Part shown: positions 48,534 to 57,954 of the stretch, piece after piece
Numbering within the stretch: the stretch's first letter is position 1
Layout of the letters: every line of letters begins with the position of its first letter
Assembly: GCF_030717995.2 (NCBI RefSeq)
Contig: NZ_CP157743.1
Coordinates: 1,984,001-2,048,000, forward strand
Length of the DNA: 64,000 nucleotides
Direction: 5' to 3'
Origin: Methylomarinum sp. Ch1-1
GTDB lineage: Bacteria > Pseudomonadota > Gammaproteobacteria > Methylococcales > Methylomonadaceae
Notes under the pieces: generated by a model
Seen by the model: only the letters and a program-made list of their open reading frames with translations
Databases searched by the model: none
What the model was told of the DNA's origin: nothing
Position numbers and translations under genes: made by a program

Positions 48534-49232
48534 ATGATGCGTTTGCTGATTATTGAGGATAATCAAGACTTGGCTTTGGAATTGGCGGATTATTTTGAAG
48601 ACCAGGGCAACGTCATTGATTGCGCCAGCGACGGAGTGACTGGTTTGCATTTGGCCGTGATCAATGTCTATGATGTGTTGATTCTGGATCTGAGTCTGCC
48701 GGGCATGGATGGATTGGAGCTTTGCCGGCGTCTACGCGAAGATGCCGGCAAATGGTTGCCGGTGCTGATGCTGACCGCTAGAGACACCCTCGATGATAGA
48801 ATCCGGGGCTTTGAACACGGTGCGGACGATTATCTGGTCAAGCCGTTTTCGTTGAAGGAGCTGCAACTGCGAGTTCAAGCACTAGCCAGGCGCGGCGCTG
48901 GTTCCCGTCAGGCACAGGTGTTGCATTGTGATGATCTGCGCTTGAACGTCGAAACGCGGGAAGTTAGCCGTGGCGGCAAGGAAATCGAACTCACCGTCAT
49001 CGAGTTTCAGATCCTTGAATTACTGATGCGGCGCAGTCCGAAAGTGGTCAGCCGAAATGAAATGACTGCTAAAATCTGGGGGGACCATCCTCCCGACGCC
49101 GATGTATTAAAAGTGCATATTCATCATCTTCGCAACGCCATCGACAAACCCTTTGCCGAACAGTTATTGCATACGGTCAGAGGCGTCGGTTACAAACTAC
49201 AATCCGAACATGCCCTACCGTCTGAATCTTAG
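48534..49232 (+). CDS. OmpR-family response regulator
   Basis: A 232-residue regulator: receiver at 1-120 (LLIIEDNQDLALEL, phospho-acceptor Asp in VLILDLSLPGMDG, Lys in DDYLVKPFSL) and a winged-helix DNA-binding domain at 130-225 (EIELTVIEFQILELLMRRSPKVVSR, HIHHLRNAIDKPF, HTVRGVGYKL). The double ATG makes 48537 an equally good start. It overlaps the following kinase gene by 23 bp. Confidence 0.95.
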   Translation: MMRLLIIEDNQDLALELADYFEDQGNVIDCASDGVTGLHLAVINVYDVLILDLSLPGMDGLELCRRLREDAGKWLPVLMLTARDTLDDRIRGFEHGADDYLVKPFSLKELQLRVQALARRGAGSRQAQVLHCDDLRLNVETREVSRGGKEIELTVIEFQILELLMRRSPKVVSRNEMTAKIWGDHPPDADVLKVHIHHLRNAIDKPFAEQLLHTVRGVGYKLQSEHALPSES

Positions 49233-50520
49233 ATACCGGATCTTTTTCACCTACCCGTTGCTGGGATTTTTGATCAGTGTGCTGGTCATTGTCTTTTTTA
49301 TTTTCTCCTTTGATCTGTTGGAAAGGCAATATATGGATAACTTTTTGCTGGAGGAACTCGATCATTTTATTGAGAACAGCACGTCGAATCCGGAGTTGAC
49401 CGAACAGCACGCCAGTCACTGGGAAATCTATAAGATCGATGACGATCACCCGTTCGACTTGCTCAACTTCCTGTCCCAATATTCTCCCGGCACCTATGAT
49501 GTGGAATTACGCGGTCAAATGTACGATATCGGCATTGCCGAACGCGATGGCGCAAGATATTACATACTCTACAACGATCAGGATGCGGAAGCGCTGGAAA
49601 TCAATTTGATCGCCTTCATGGTCGCTAGCGCATGCGTGATCATCTGGGCCGCCACCGCTTACGGTTTGTGGTTTTCCAAACGGGTGTTGAAGCCGGTGAT
49701 GTCATTGGCCGATGAAGTCAGGACGCTGGACCTTGGCGCCGCCGAAGCGATTGAGGTCGATAGCTATGCGCAAGATGAAGTCGGTTTTCTGGCTTCCGAA
49801 TTTGACAGTTATATCAATCGGATCAGAAGGTTGATCGAACGGGAGCGGGAATTTACTGCGAATGCCAGTCACGAGCTGAGAACGCCGCTGACGATTATCA
49901 AGGCGGCGACCGAAGCGCTATTGTTGCGGCAGAATTTGCCGGAAGACATCAGAACCAGGCTATTAAGGATAGAACGGGCGGTTAACGAGATGAACAATTG
50001 TCTGCAGGTGTTGCTGATCTTGTCGCGGGAACCGGACCGGTCGCAGTTATTGACCGACTCGACGGATTTGGTCAGGTTGGTGGAGCAATTATTAGAGGAT
50101 TATGAATCTCTGCGTCCGCCGGCGGTGAAAATTGTCAAGCATTTCGCGGCGAGGCCTGTCATCAAGGCACAGGAGGCGATGTTGTCGATCGTGTTGTGTA
50201 ATGTGATCAAAAATGCCTTTTCCAATACCGTTGAAGGCGCCATTACCATAGAGATCGATGATCATCGGCTGACGTTGACCGATACCGGCAAAGGCATACC
50301 TCAAGAGTGTTTGCCACAGGTGGTCAAACGCGGTTATAAGGATCGGCATAGTGAGGGTCAGGGCTTGGGCTTGTCGCTGGTGCAGCGGATCTGCGATTAT
50401 TATCAGTGGCGGCTCTCCATCGACAGCATCAGCGGCCAAGGGACGACGGTGATGCTGGAGTTCGCGCCAGTAACCCCGGATGGCTATGAAATGCCTCGTG
50501 AAGGGAGGGGCGTGTATTGA
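49210..50520 (+). CDS. Sensor histidine kinase (partner of the OmpR regulator)
   Basis: A 436-residue kinase with helices at about 13-37 and 135-157, a ~95-residue periplasmic domain between them, HAMP at 158-210, HisKA with NASHELRTPLTIIKAATEAL, and an ATPase domain with VVLCNVIKNAFSNT, LTDTGKGIP and GQGLGLSLVQRICDYY. I start at ATG 49210 inside the end of the regulator gene; the frame is open further upstream but adds no plausible sequence. The signal is unknown. A 50-bp remnant resembling its 3' end lies at 56427. Confidence 0.93.
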   Translation: MPYRLNLRYRIFFTYPLLGFLISVLVIVFFIFSFDLLERQYMDNFLLEELDHFIENSTSNPELTEQHASHWEIYKIDDDHPFDLLNFLSQYSPGTYDVELRGQMYDIGIAERDGARYYILYNDQDAEALEINLIAFMVASACVIIWAATAYGLWFSKRVLKPVMSLADEVRTLDLGAAEAIEVDSYAQDEVGFLASEFDSYINRIRRLIEREREFTANASHELRTPLTIIKAATEALLLRQNLPEDIRTRLLRIERAVNEMNNCLQVLLILSREPDRSQLLTDSTDLVRLVEQLLEDYESLRPPAVKIVKHFAARPVIKAQEAMLSIVLCNVIKNAFSNTVEGAITIEIDDHRLTLTDTGKGIPQECLPQVVKRGYKDRHSEGQGLGLSLVQRICDYYQWRLSIDSISGQGTTVMLEFAPVTPDGYEMPREGRGVY

Positions 50521-50566
50521 ATTCTTTTGGCGGATCCGCTTGCGCGTGATCCACCTCACGGGGGCG

Positions 50567-50640
50567 GGTAGGGTGTGCTGACGAAAGGAAGCGCACCGGT
50601 TTTTGATGCGCTTCTCGCTGTTCAGCACATCCTACGCAGG
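50567..50640. repeat. Palindromic intergenic repeat D
   Basis: GTAGGGTGTGCTGACGA at 50568 and TCAGCACATCCTAC near 50635 are inverted arms, with inner arms GGAAGCGCA and TGCGCTTC. The same ~65-bp unit lies inside the family C element at 23569-23632. It resembles REP-type palindromes. The rest of 50521-50826 shows no gene. Confidence 0.7.
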
Positions 50641-50826
50641 AAGGCAGAGGGTTGACGTGGGAGCGCCGCCCTAATCTCGAAAAGCGGAGAAAGGGCAATC
50701 ACGTTAGGTTGCTGGTGATTGCCACGTAAGCCACCTCCTTGAGTTTGCTTTGCTACAGCCGTCCTTGGCGTTATTGCAAAACCTGCATGTGGATATCATC
50801 GGCCACCATCCGGCCGGCGATAATGA

Positions 50827-52464
50827 TCACAGTTGATCCATCTCATCGCCCCAATCAATGCTGTCTGAGACATAGTAGCGGAAACTTCGATGTTCATCCT
50901 GTTGTCGTCTCAACACAAACAATGCGCGGCCTACGCCACGGCGCCGATAACCGCCGTTTTCTTTGCCGAGGATTTGGTCGCGCCAGGTGCCGAAGTTGAC
51001 GTAAGTAAAATTACTGCGCGGACGGGATGAATTCGGTTCAGCATATTCCATGCCGGCGTCCGATTGCAGTGGTATATGGGTATGACCTTCGCCGTGAAGA
51101 CGAAAGCCGCGTTCCCAAAAGGCTTTTTGAAATGTCGGGAATTTTTGAATATCCTTAAAGCTCGCGCCGTCTTTGTGATAGACAGTCAAAGGCAACAGTT
51201 TTTTGTCGATAAATCCCATGAGGCTGAGAATCGCCTTGACCAGGGTCAACTGAATGCGGAACAAGCGAAAGGGACCGGTTAGCTTCAACCAGGCGCGGGC
51301 CGCTTTTAACATGATGCGCCTTTTCTTCGGCGAACTTTCCAGCGTAAAATCCCAGCTCAGCCACTCGCATATCGCCTGATACAGTTCTGATTCTATGATG
51401 TCACGAACTACCGCACTGGTTTCTTCACGCCGGGCTTCCTGCAATATACGGGTTACCGCCGCGGAAGAAGGCCGGTACAAATCCAGCTCATCCAAAATGC
51501 ACTTTATGCGAGAAATTTCGGGTTCATTCCTTCCGGCCAATTGGTTTTTAGCTTGAAAAATAAACGTCGATAAAACACCGGCCGCGACGCTGTCGCCGAA
51601 GCACGCCGCGGTAAAGGGCTGATATTGCAATGTTTGCCAAATATCGGTACGCCAACCGTCGCCGACTGCCCACCCCAATTGATCGTTTTCCTGGTTAACG
51701 GCAAGGCTGTTGTTGGAATCGCGCCATTGGCCATGAGTGAGAAATAACCGTAAATCCTCATCTCCCCAATAGAATGGGAGCCAGGGTACGGTTTTGGGGT
51801 CGATAAAATGGTTTTCGTTAGCGAAGTACATTTTTCCGATCCAGCGTCGGTATTCTGGCGACAGTTCTGCAACCGGCTGGCCTAGGCAATCCTCGTAAAA
51901 GGATCTCAAAACCCGCTCGTCGGTCAACATTTCCTTGTCATGATTGCCGAGCAGCACGATGACATTGGTTTCTGTGCCATCGTGTTTGAGTGTGCTGCGC
52001 AGATTTTGTAAATGATAAAAAAATCCGCAGCTACCGTGTCGATGAGATTGAGACGCCTCGTCTTTTTGACCCGTTTGCGGTTTCCGGGCATGCAATTCAA
52101 CAATACCCTGCATGATTTCGTTTAGCGCTTCATGGAATTTAGGGTTGGCTTGTTCGGGATTATCCGGCTCGGTTCTTTCCCAGGGGTACACGCCTTTTTG
52201 AGCCCAGACCGCAGTACGGATCATGTCGGCAACATCGCCAACCACCACTAGCGTCAATTCTTCAATGGTATTTTTCCGGCAAGTGCTGATGATTTCATTG
52301 AAAAAATCTTCCCAGGCCGTTTCCTCGGCGCTTTGTGTACCGGCCGTGCCGTCGGTGAAATGGACGTCGCTGATGCAGACGCATAGGCGGTTCTGTTTTG
52401 CCGGCGCTTTGCGTTCGGGTTGCAGCGTCTCCAGCGTGATGTTGAGGCTTTCGGATGTAGTCAT
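50827..52464 (-). CDS. Calcineurin-like metallophosphoesterase
   Basis: A 545-residue, probably cytosolic phosphoesterase. Metal-binding motifs in order: CISDVHFTDGT (Asp-x-His), VVVGDVADM (Gly-Asp), VLLGNHDKEM (Gly-Asn-His-Asp) near residue 200, FLTHGQWRDSN and a GEGHTHIPLQ His pair near 470. The length exceeds that of simple phosphatases, with a central helical insert (~285-440). The start is ATG 52464; its ribosome site GAGGG overlaps the stop of the upstream hydrolase gene, so the two are coupled. The substrate is unknown; the context suggests lipid or sterol metabolism. Confidence 0.88.
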   Translation of the reverse strand: MTTSESLNITLETLQPERKAPAKQNRLCVCISDVHFTDGTAGTQSAEETAWEDFFNEIISTCRKNTIEELTLVVVGDVADMIRTAVWAQKGVYPWERTEPDNPEQANPKFHEALNEIMQGIVELHARKPQTGQKDEASQSHRHGSCGFFYHLQNLRSTLKHDGTETNVIVLLGNHDKEMLTDERVLRSFYEDCLGQPVAELSPEYRRWIGKMYFANENHFIDPKTVPWLPFYWGDEDLRLFLTHGQWRDSNNSLAVNQENDQLGWAVGDGWRTDIWQTLQYQPFTAACFGDSVAAGVLSTFIFQAKNQLAGRNEPEISRIKCILDELDLYRPSSAAVTRILQEARREETSAVVRDIIESELYQAICEWLSWDFTLESSPKKRRIMLKAARAWLKLTGPFRLFRIQLTLVKAILSLMGFIDKKLLPLTVYHKDGASFKDIQKFPTFQKAFWERGFRLHGEGHTHIPLQSDAGMEYAEPNSSRPRSNFTYVNFGTWRDQILGKENGGYRRRGVGRALFVLRRQQDEHRSFRYYVSDSIDWGDEMDQL

Positions 52465-52475
52465 AATGTTGTCCC

Positions 52476-54218
52476 TCAATCCCGGTTTTGTTCTAAAAAT
52501 TGCAGGAAGCGGGGGAAAATGTCTTTATCGACGTTTTTACCCATAAACACGTCTTGGTGGCCATAGCCGGGGAAAACATGCAGCTGATGGCGTCCAGGAA
52601 CAATTTCTTCCAAACGACGGTGACAAACGATGTTGGAGTCGGTGAATACCTTGTTTTTTTCTCCGGTCACGAATAACACTGGCGTTTCGATTTCCTCGGC
52701 ATATTGGAAATAATTGTCGGGCAAGGGGCGATAGCGCGGGTCTTCGGTATTGTATTTCACCGCGGTATTGTCGTTGTTAACCATTTTATTGACATGCCGG
52801 TAATAGTTGACGCTGACGCCGCCATAAAGGTCGCCGCCGCGGCGGTGGGTCACATCGAGCAAATTTTCATGGCTGTACAGCGCGGGAAAACCGGTCCCCC
52901 ACATGAAACTCAGCATATGACATTCCGGGACATCGCATTCACGATGGAATAAGGAGACGCCCCAGCCGATGGCTTTGCCGATCGACCAGCCCGGTTCGCG
53001 CCGCCAGTATGGATTAAGATATTCGAGACTGAAAACATAGTCTGATAAGAAAGGTCCCAGGGATAACTTGACCTTGGACCACTTCGGAATTCGCGGCGTT
53101 AATGCGACGCTGTTGGCGATAACGCTACGGATACCGGTGACGGTCTTGCCAAACAACGCCATCGTAAACGATACCGAGCCCAGGCAATGGCAAATCACAT
53201 GGATGCGGCGGTTCGGCCCGACCGCTTCACGCACTTTAGCGATGGCGGCTGGGTGGTCGTATAATGCGATATCGTCCATGTTGAAGTTGTTCCGATGCAG
53301 GTTGTAGGAAAAGCGATTACTCATCCGATAATCCAGCGTCCATACGTCTTCGAAACCATGGTCGAGCAGGTATTGAACCAGATTATTATGTTCGGGCATG
53401 ATGAACATATCGGAGGAGGTCGTTAAACCGTGCAGGATAACGACGACGTCATCACTGGCCGCACGTTGATAACGCAGCAAACTTAAGCCCAGTTTGTCGG
53501 TCGTGTTGAAGGGGTGGGTCGTGATTTCGGCATCTTTGACGCCTTCGGTGGTATAAAGCGGGATTTCCCGTTCGAAGGCCCCCATTCGCGGCATCAACGA
53601 GGGGCCGTAAATATCCCAGAGTCCTCCCATGAAAAACTTTCCGAAGCGTTCGATGCCTTGCATGCGTTCGGCGAGATTGCCGCCGCCGCTACGTATCGTG
53701 GTCAATTGTTTCATGAAATCCATCGTTTCGATATGCAGAATACCGACCGCGTACAGCTCGGCCTTAGCTTCTTGTTCGGCGGCTACATGTCCGCGAAACA
53801 GATTGGTGAATAACGTCGTGGTATCGCGCCATAAATCGGGACCGACGTTATCCTGAATTTCCTTGACGCCGCTGAAAGTCATCGGCTGGCCGGCCGAGTC
53901 ATTAAAAAACAGTCGATAACGCATTTGTTTGCGGTTCAAATCGGCGCTGTCGACGAATAGATTGAAAACCCCTTTTTCGACGGTACAGCGGCCGCCGACC
54001 AAGTCTCCTTCGACATAGCCTATGGCTTCGGCTTGATGTTCCGGGGATTGCAGAAATTGATCCAGGTCTTCGCTACGGATGGTCAAATGAAACATGAAGT
54101 AATGGTTTTGTTCCCGGCCTCGTTGAAAACCGTCCTCGAACGCGGTCTCGTCCGCGCTCATATAGCCTTTCATTTCTTCGGTGAATTGGAATGAGATTGC
54201 TGTTGAATTGTTAGTCAT
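52476..54218 (-). CDS. Alpha/beta hydrolase with Cys at the nucleophile position
   Basis: A 580-residue protein. Residues ~1-230 are an extra domain of unclear family. The alpha/beta hydrolase core begins near 255 (DDVVVILHGLTTSSDMF, the HG oxyanion strand). The nucleophile elbow reads ICHCLGS, so Cys345 occupies the position of the Ser in GxSxG and Cys343 replaces the first Gly. PVLFVTGEKNKVF and GYGHQDVF supply the remaining strands and the catalytic His. Similar hydrolases are known beside, or fused to, GMC (cholesterol-oxidase-like) enzymes, as here. The next gene downstream is coupled. Ester or lipid substrates are likely; none can be named. Confidence 0.85.
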   Translation of the reverse strand: MTNNSTAISFQFTEEMKGYMSADETAFEDGFQRGREQNHYFMFHLTIRSEDLDQFLQSPEHQAEAIGYVEGDLVGGRCTVEKGVFNLFVDSADLNRKQMRYRLFFNDSAGQPMTFSGVKEIQDNVGPDLWRDTTTLFTNLFRGHVAAEQEAKAELYAVGILHIETMDFMKQLTTIRSGGGNLAERMQGIERFGKFFMGGLWDIYGPSLMPRMGAFEREIPLYTTEGVKDAEITTHPFNTTDKLGLSLLRYQRAASDDVVVILHGLTTSSDMFIMPEHNNLVQYLLDHGFEDVWTLDYRMSNRFSYNLHRNNFNMDDIALYDHPAAIAKVREAVGPNRRIHVICHCLGSVSFTMALFGKTVTGIRSVIANSVALTPRIPKWSKVKLSLGPFLSDYVFSLEYLNPYWRREPGWSIGKAIGWGVSLFHRECDVPECHMLSFMWGTGFPALYSHENLLDVTHRRGGDLYGGVSVNYYRHVNKMVNNDNTAVKYNTEDPRYRPLPDNYFQYAEEIETPVLFVTGEKNKVFTDSNIVCHRRLEEIVPGRHQLHVFPGYGHQDVFMGKNVDKDIFPRFLQFLEQNRD

Positions 54219-54239
54219 AATGATTGTCTCGAGGTCGCG

Positions 54240-56039
54240 TTATTGTTGATCGTTGATGCCCAAATCGGCGTTCGGTTTAATGCCGGTAATTCCTTCGGCA
54301 ATCCATTCGGCTGTCGCGGAAATGGTCGCAATGGGATTGGAACCGACCGCGCTGGGCAATATTGAACCGTCCGCGACATAGAGGCCTTTATAGCCAAAGG
54401 CTTCACCGCGATTTTGCGGATTTCCGCTGACCACTCCTTGATCCGGTGAGTCCGCTATAATACAGCCGCCCAAAGGATGTACGGTAATGTTGTGACGGTA
54501 AGGAAAAAAGGACGTGATGTTGCGGAATACCGGCCAACCCCAGGTCGGCAGTGGAATAAAGCAACGCCCTTTGACAAATTCCTGGAACCGTTTGCCGGTA
54601 TCGAGGATGGCCTGATAAAGCGCCATGCTGGTGCTCTGCGGCCAATGCAAATCGATTCGGCCCTGTTTGTTTAACGATAATTTGCCGTCGCCGTGGTCCA
54701 GGCCCATGCATAACAGCACGCTGCTTTTATAGGATATGTCGCCTTTCAGTAGTTGATGAAAAGCCGAACCGAGCATGCCGGTCCATGAGCCGGTTGAAAG
54801 GCCTTTTTTCAGCCAGTCCCAGGCTATTTTTAACGTTCGTAAGGCTTTACGTATCCAGCCCATCGGATAGAAGCCCTCGATATACCAGGCAGCAAAACCG
54901 GGGTAGGCGGCATCCTCGAATATAAACGCTTGATTACGCTTGAAGTCGGAATACAGGTTATAGTCCGTGTACTGGGTAATCACCGGGCCGTAATTAGGGT
55001 CGGCTGGTTTTTGGCCTTCGGCGACGAAAGAGAGAAAATCACCATTGCCGGAGAACCAATGGCCCAGTTTTTGACTAAGATTCGGCAGGGTTTTGTGTAC
55101 GTCGCGGCAGCGGAATAAAAGTTCGTTACTGCCGAATGTGCCGGCGGAGATGATGACGCGTTGGGTCGTGACTTGTAGGGTCTCATCTTTTTCAAGGTCG
55201 TTAAAGACGATCCTATAGCCGTTTGTACCGTCGGCTGCGCTATCGTCTTCACCTTCCGCATTCAACGGGACGATTTTGTCTACCAGGCACTCGGTCAAAA
55301 TTTTTCCACCGTGTTGGGTTTCGCCCACATGCAGATAGTTCAAGTCCAAGGTGTTTTTGGAATGGGTATTGCACCCGACGTCGCATTCGCCGCAATAGAC
55401 GCAGGAGGTTTGTAGGGCGCCATAGCGATTGGGTTCTTGTTGACCAATCGGCAGCGCTTCGCTTTTCCCCTTATAGCTATAGTCATTGCCAAAAAAAACG
55501 CAGATATCGGCCAAGGTGCTGGTGCGGTTTTCGTTTTTGGCGAATTCCTGAAACAATTCGGTGCGTACAATGCGGCGTCTTGGGTTTTGTTCCCAGGAAG
55601 GAATGGGGCGCGCCCCTAGCACTTCTTGCGCGACCCGATAATAAGGCGACAACAACGATTTGTTTAGCGCCTTGGGCCAACCTTGTTCGAAAACATGCTC
55701 AGGCGGCTCTAAAAACACATTGGCATAGATCAACGATCCCCCACCGAGAGCGGCCGAAAAAACCGCATCGATTTTATGAAAGGTGCGGATATCGAACATC
55801 CCTCGCAGATTTCTTTTGCGGATATGGCGAGGGCGTTTAACCGCATCGCCTTCGACGTTCCAGAAATTATCGCGCATCTGATGTGGCGTTCTAGGAAATG
55901 AACCCATTGGATAACGTTTGCCGCGTTCCAACAGCAAAACTTTGTCGCCCCATTTTTGAGCTAACCGACAAAAGTTGATTGATCCGCCGAAACCGCTGCC
56001 GACGACGACGGCTTCATAATCAAGGTTTTTGCTAACCAT
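54240..56039 (-). CDS. GMC-family FAD oxidoreductase, cholesterol-oxidase-like
   Basis: A 599-residue flavoenzyme. The N-terminal AVVVGSGFGGSINFCRLAQ binds FAD; ALGGGSLIYANVFLEPP follows. A cysteine-rich segment CVYCGECDVGCNTHSKNTLD (about residues 215-234) is characteristic of this subgroup and may hold an iron-sulfur cluster. The C-terminus shows HPLGGCIIADSPDQG and GLYVADGSILPSAVGSNPIATI with the active-site His. It oxidises an alcohol group, perhaps on a sterol or hopanoid-like compound; methanotrophs make both lipid types. First gene of a three-gene unit; the hydrolase starts 21 bp downstream. Confidence 0.92.
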   Translation of the reverse strand: MVSKNLDYEAVVVGSGFGGSINFCRLAQKWGDKVLLLERGKRYPMGSFPRTPHQMRDNFWNVEGDAVKRPRHIRKRNLRGMFDIRTFHKIDAVFSAALGGGSLIYANVFLEPPEHVFEQGWPKALNKSLLSPYYRVAQEVLGARPIPSWEQNPRRRIVRTELFQEFAKNENRTSTLADICVFFGNDYSYKGKSEALPIGQQEPNRYGALQTSCVYCGECDVGCNTHSKNTLDLNYLHVGETQHGGKILTECLVDKIVPLNAEGEDDSAADGTNGYRIVFNDLEKDETLQVTTQRVIISAGTFGSNELLFRCRDVHKTLPNLSQKLGHWFSGNGDFLSFVAEGQKPADPNYGPVITQYTDYNLYSDFKRNQAFIFEDAAYPGFAAWYIEGFYPMGWIRKALRTLKIAWDWLKKGLSTGSWTGMLGSAFHQLLKGDISYKSSVLLCMGLDHGDGKLSLNKQGRIDLHWPQSTSMALYQAILDTGKRFQEFVKGRCFIPLPTWGWPVFRNITSFFPYRHNITVHPLGGCIIADSPDQGVVSGNPQNRGEAFGYKGLYVADGSILPSAVGSNPIATISATAEWIAEGITGIKPNADLGINDQQ

Positions 56040-56426
56040 AATACCTCCTCATTGATTGTTGTTATTATGCAAGGCGACAGTTATTGCCTCATTTGGAAAT
56101 GGGTCGTGCGCGAAATAGGTCCTTGTGCCGTAAACCTCTTTACGGAGTAAAGTCGCTTGTTGTTATTTTAATGGCCCTCTTAATAAATAGACCTAATTGC
56201 CTGATTTTGCAACATAGGATGCATTTAGTCATTGTTATTTCTGGCCGCCAAACTAAAATCTTACGCGACATTGGATCAATTAGATTTTCGATATCGCCCG
56301 GCGTAGAAACAGTCAGGAGTTTCTGAACGTTAAACTCGATCAAAAGCTTTCTGACTAGGGCAGGGCGCAGCAACGTTTGGAATCAGAATAGTTGTCAGGT
56401 TTTTATGTTCCGGTCTTCGATAATAG

Positions 56427-56478
56427 CAGCCAAGGGGGCGACGGTGATGCAGGAGTTCGGTCCTTAAGTCCCGATGAC
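56427..56478 (+). pseudogene. Remnant resembling the 3' end of a histidine kinase gene
   Basis: About 50 bp here (GCAGCCAAGGGGGCGACGGT, then GATGCAGGAGTTCGG) align with the last part of the kinase gene at 50431-50483 at roughly 80-85% identity. One frame reads Gly-Ala-Thr-Val-Met-Gln-Glu-Phe-Gly-Pro-stop against Gly-Thr-Thr-Val-Met-Leu-Glu-Phe-Ala-Pro. The surrounding 56040-56576 shows nothing else that I can support. Confidence 0.45.
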
Positions 56479-56576
56479 TGATGGTCCGCGGCAAAATTTA
56501 GAGCTTGCCAGCAGCAGATGTTCAGTTTATCGTTGAAGCGTCGGAAAAAGTCCCATTTATTCGATGAGGTGACCTG

Positions 56577-56693
56577 ATGACTGCATTCAATCCACAAATC
56601 TTAATCCGTTTTATCTTGGTATTTTTCGGCGTTTTTTATGTTGCAGCGGTTCAAGCCGCGGAGGGGGGGAGCTGTCATGCCTTTAACGCTTAA
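56577..56693 (+). other. Signal-peptide-like short frame ending in a G7 tract, out of frame with the PEBP gene
   Basis: From ATG 56577 a 38-residue frame encodes a near-ideal export signal: MTAFNPQILIRF, a hydrophobic core (ILVFFGVFYVAA) and VQAAE as a signal-peptidase site. It passes through seven G residues at 56663-56669 and stops at 56691. Loss of one G would join it to the PEBP frame as VQA|AEGGAVMPLTL. It could be a broken or switchable leader, or a chance frame. Confidence 0.5.
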
Positions 56694-57153
56694 TTCATCC
56701 GATTTTTCCGACCGTGGGGAAATACCCGAACGCTTGACTTGCGACGGCGATGATATTTCGCCGGCATTAAGTTGGACAGGCATCCCGGCAAACGCGCAAA
56801 GCCTGGTGCTGATCGTCGATGATCCCGATGCGCCGGACCCGGCTGCGCCAAAAATGACCTGGGTTCATTGGTTGCTGTATAACATACCGACCAGCGCGAC
56901 TGGCCTGCCACAAGCCGTTGAAAGCGGACAATTACCGGAAGGCGCGCTGCAGGGGCAGAACGATTGGGGGCGTAGCGGTTACGGCGGACCCTGTCCGCCT
57001 AAGGGCCGTCATCGTTATTTTCACAAACTATATGCCCTCGATGTGGTGCTGCCGGATCTGAAAAAGCCCAACAAAGCCGAGCTGGAACAAGCCATGCAGG
57101 GACATGTCATCGAACAGACTGAACTGGTCGGAACTTATCAACGCGGCCACTAG
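56677..57153 (+). CDS. YbhB/YbcL-type PEBP family protein
   Basis: A 158-residue phosphatidylethanolamine-binding-protein-like fold, the same length as E. coli YbhB. Motifs: LTCDGDDISPALSW, LIVDDPDAPDPAAPKMTWVHWLLYNIP (the DPDAP and GxxHW-like parts of the ligand pocket) and GRSGYGGPCPPKGRHRYFHKLYALD. As annotated, starting at ATG 56677 with a strong GGGGGAG site, it is cytoplasmic. An upstream signal peptide lies one base out of frame. The ligand and role are unknown. It is a single gene, convergent with the slipin gene. Confidence 0.92.
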   Translation: MPLTLNSSDFSDRGEIPERLTCDGDDISPALSWTGIPANAQSLVLIVDDPDAPDPAAPKMTWVHWLLYNIPTSATGLPQAVESGQLPEGALQGQNDWGRSGYGGPCPPKGRHRYFHKLYALDVVLPDLKKPNKAELEQAMQGHVIEQTELVGTYQRGH

Positions 57154-57216
57154 GGCCGCGGCTCGTGGGCGGTTAAGGTCTATTGTAAATTAGACCGTTT
57201 TGGCGAAATAACCGGG

Positions 57217-57954
57217 TCAGGACTTCAAGTTTTTCAATATGTCCAGCGGAAAGACGATGGTCGAAGACTTGTCGCCGGCGATTTCGGTCAACGTCTGCAT
57301 ATACCTGAGTTGAATCGCTTCCGATTGCCCGGACAGGATTTTCGCCGCCTGTAACAGTTTTTCGGAAGCCTGCATCTCCCCCTCGGCATGGATTACCTTG
57401 GCGCGTCGGGTGCGTTCGGCTTCCGCTTGCTTGGCGATGGCCCTGATCATACTTTCATCCAGGTCCACATGTTTGATTTCGACATTCGAGACCTTGATTC
57501 CCCATGCATCGGTTTGTTGGTCCAGGTTGGTCTGAATATCGATGTTCAGACGTTCGCGCTCGGCCAACATCTCATCGAGTTCATGCTGACCCAATACCGA
57601 ACGCAAGGTGGTTTGAGCCAATTGGCTGGTGGCGTCGTAAAAATTTTCCACCTGTATGATCGCCTTGTCCGGTTCGATGACGCGGAAATAGACGACGGCA
57701 TTGACCTTGACCGAGACATTATCGCGGGAGATGACATCCTGAGTGGGGACATCCATGACGATAGTGCGCAGATCGACGCGTTCCATTTGTTGGATCAGCG
57801 GGATGACGATGATGAACCCCGGTCCCTTGACCTTGTAAAAACGCCCCAGCATGAAAATGACGCCGCGTTCATATTCCCTGAGGACGCGAAACGCGCTGAT
57901 CAGCAAGACCAGCAGGATACTGAAGAAGATATAACCGAAATTTGTAAACATCAC
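57217..57954 (-). CDS. Slipin (stomatin-like SPFH/band 7 protein)
   Basis: A 245-residue membrane scaffold. One N-terminal helix ([17 protein letters not shown]) is followed by the SPFH domain: [67 protein letters not shown] and [16 protein letters not shown] helix rich in Ala, Glu and Arg and a [11 protein letters not shown] end follow. It overlaps the NfeD gene by 4 bp; the slipin/NfeD pair is widely conserved, and the NfeD partner cleaves or anchors slipin. Confidence 0.95.
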   Translation of the reverse strand: MMFTNFGYIFFSILLVLLISAFRVLREYERGVIFMLGRFYKVKGPGFIIVIPLIQQMERVDLRTIVMDVPTQDVISRDNVSVKVNAVVYFRVIEPDKAIIQVENFYDATSQLAQTTLRSVLGQHELDEMLAERERLNIDIQTNLDQQTDAWGIKVSNVEIKHVDLDESMIRAIAKQAEAERTRRAKVIHAEGEMQASEKLLQAAKILSGQSEAIQLRYMQTLTEIAGDKSSTIVFPLDILKNLKS

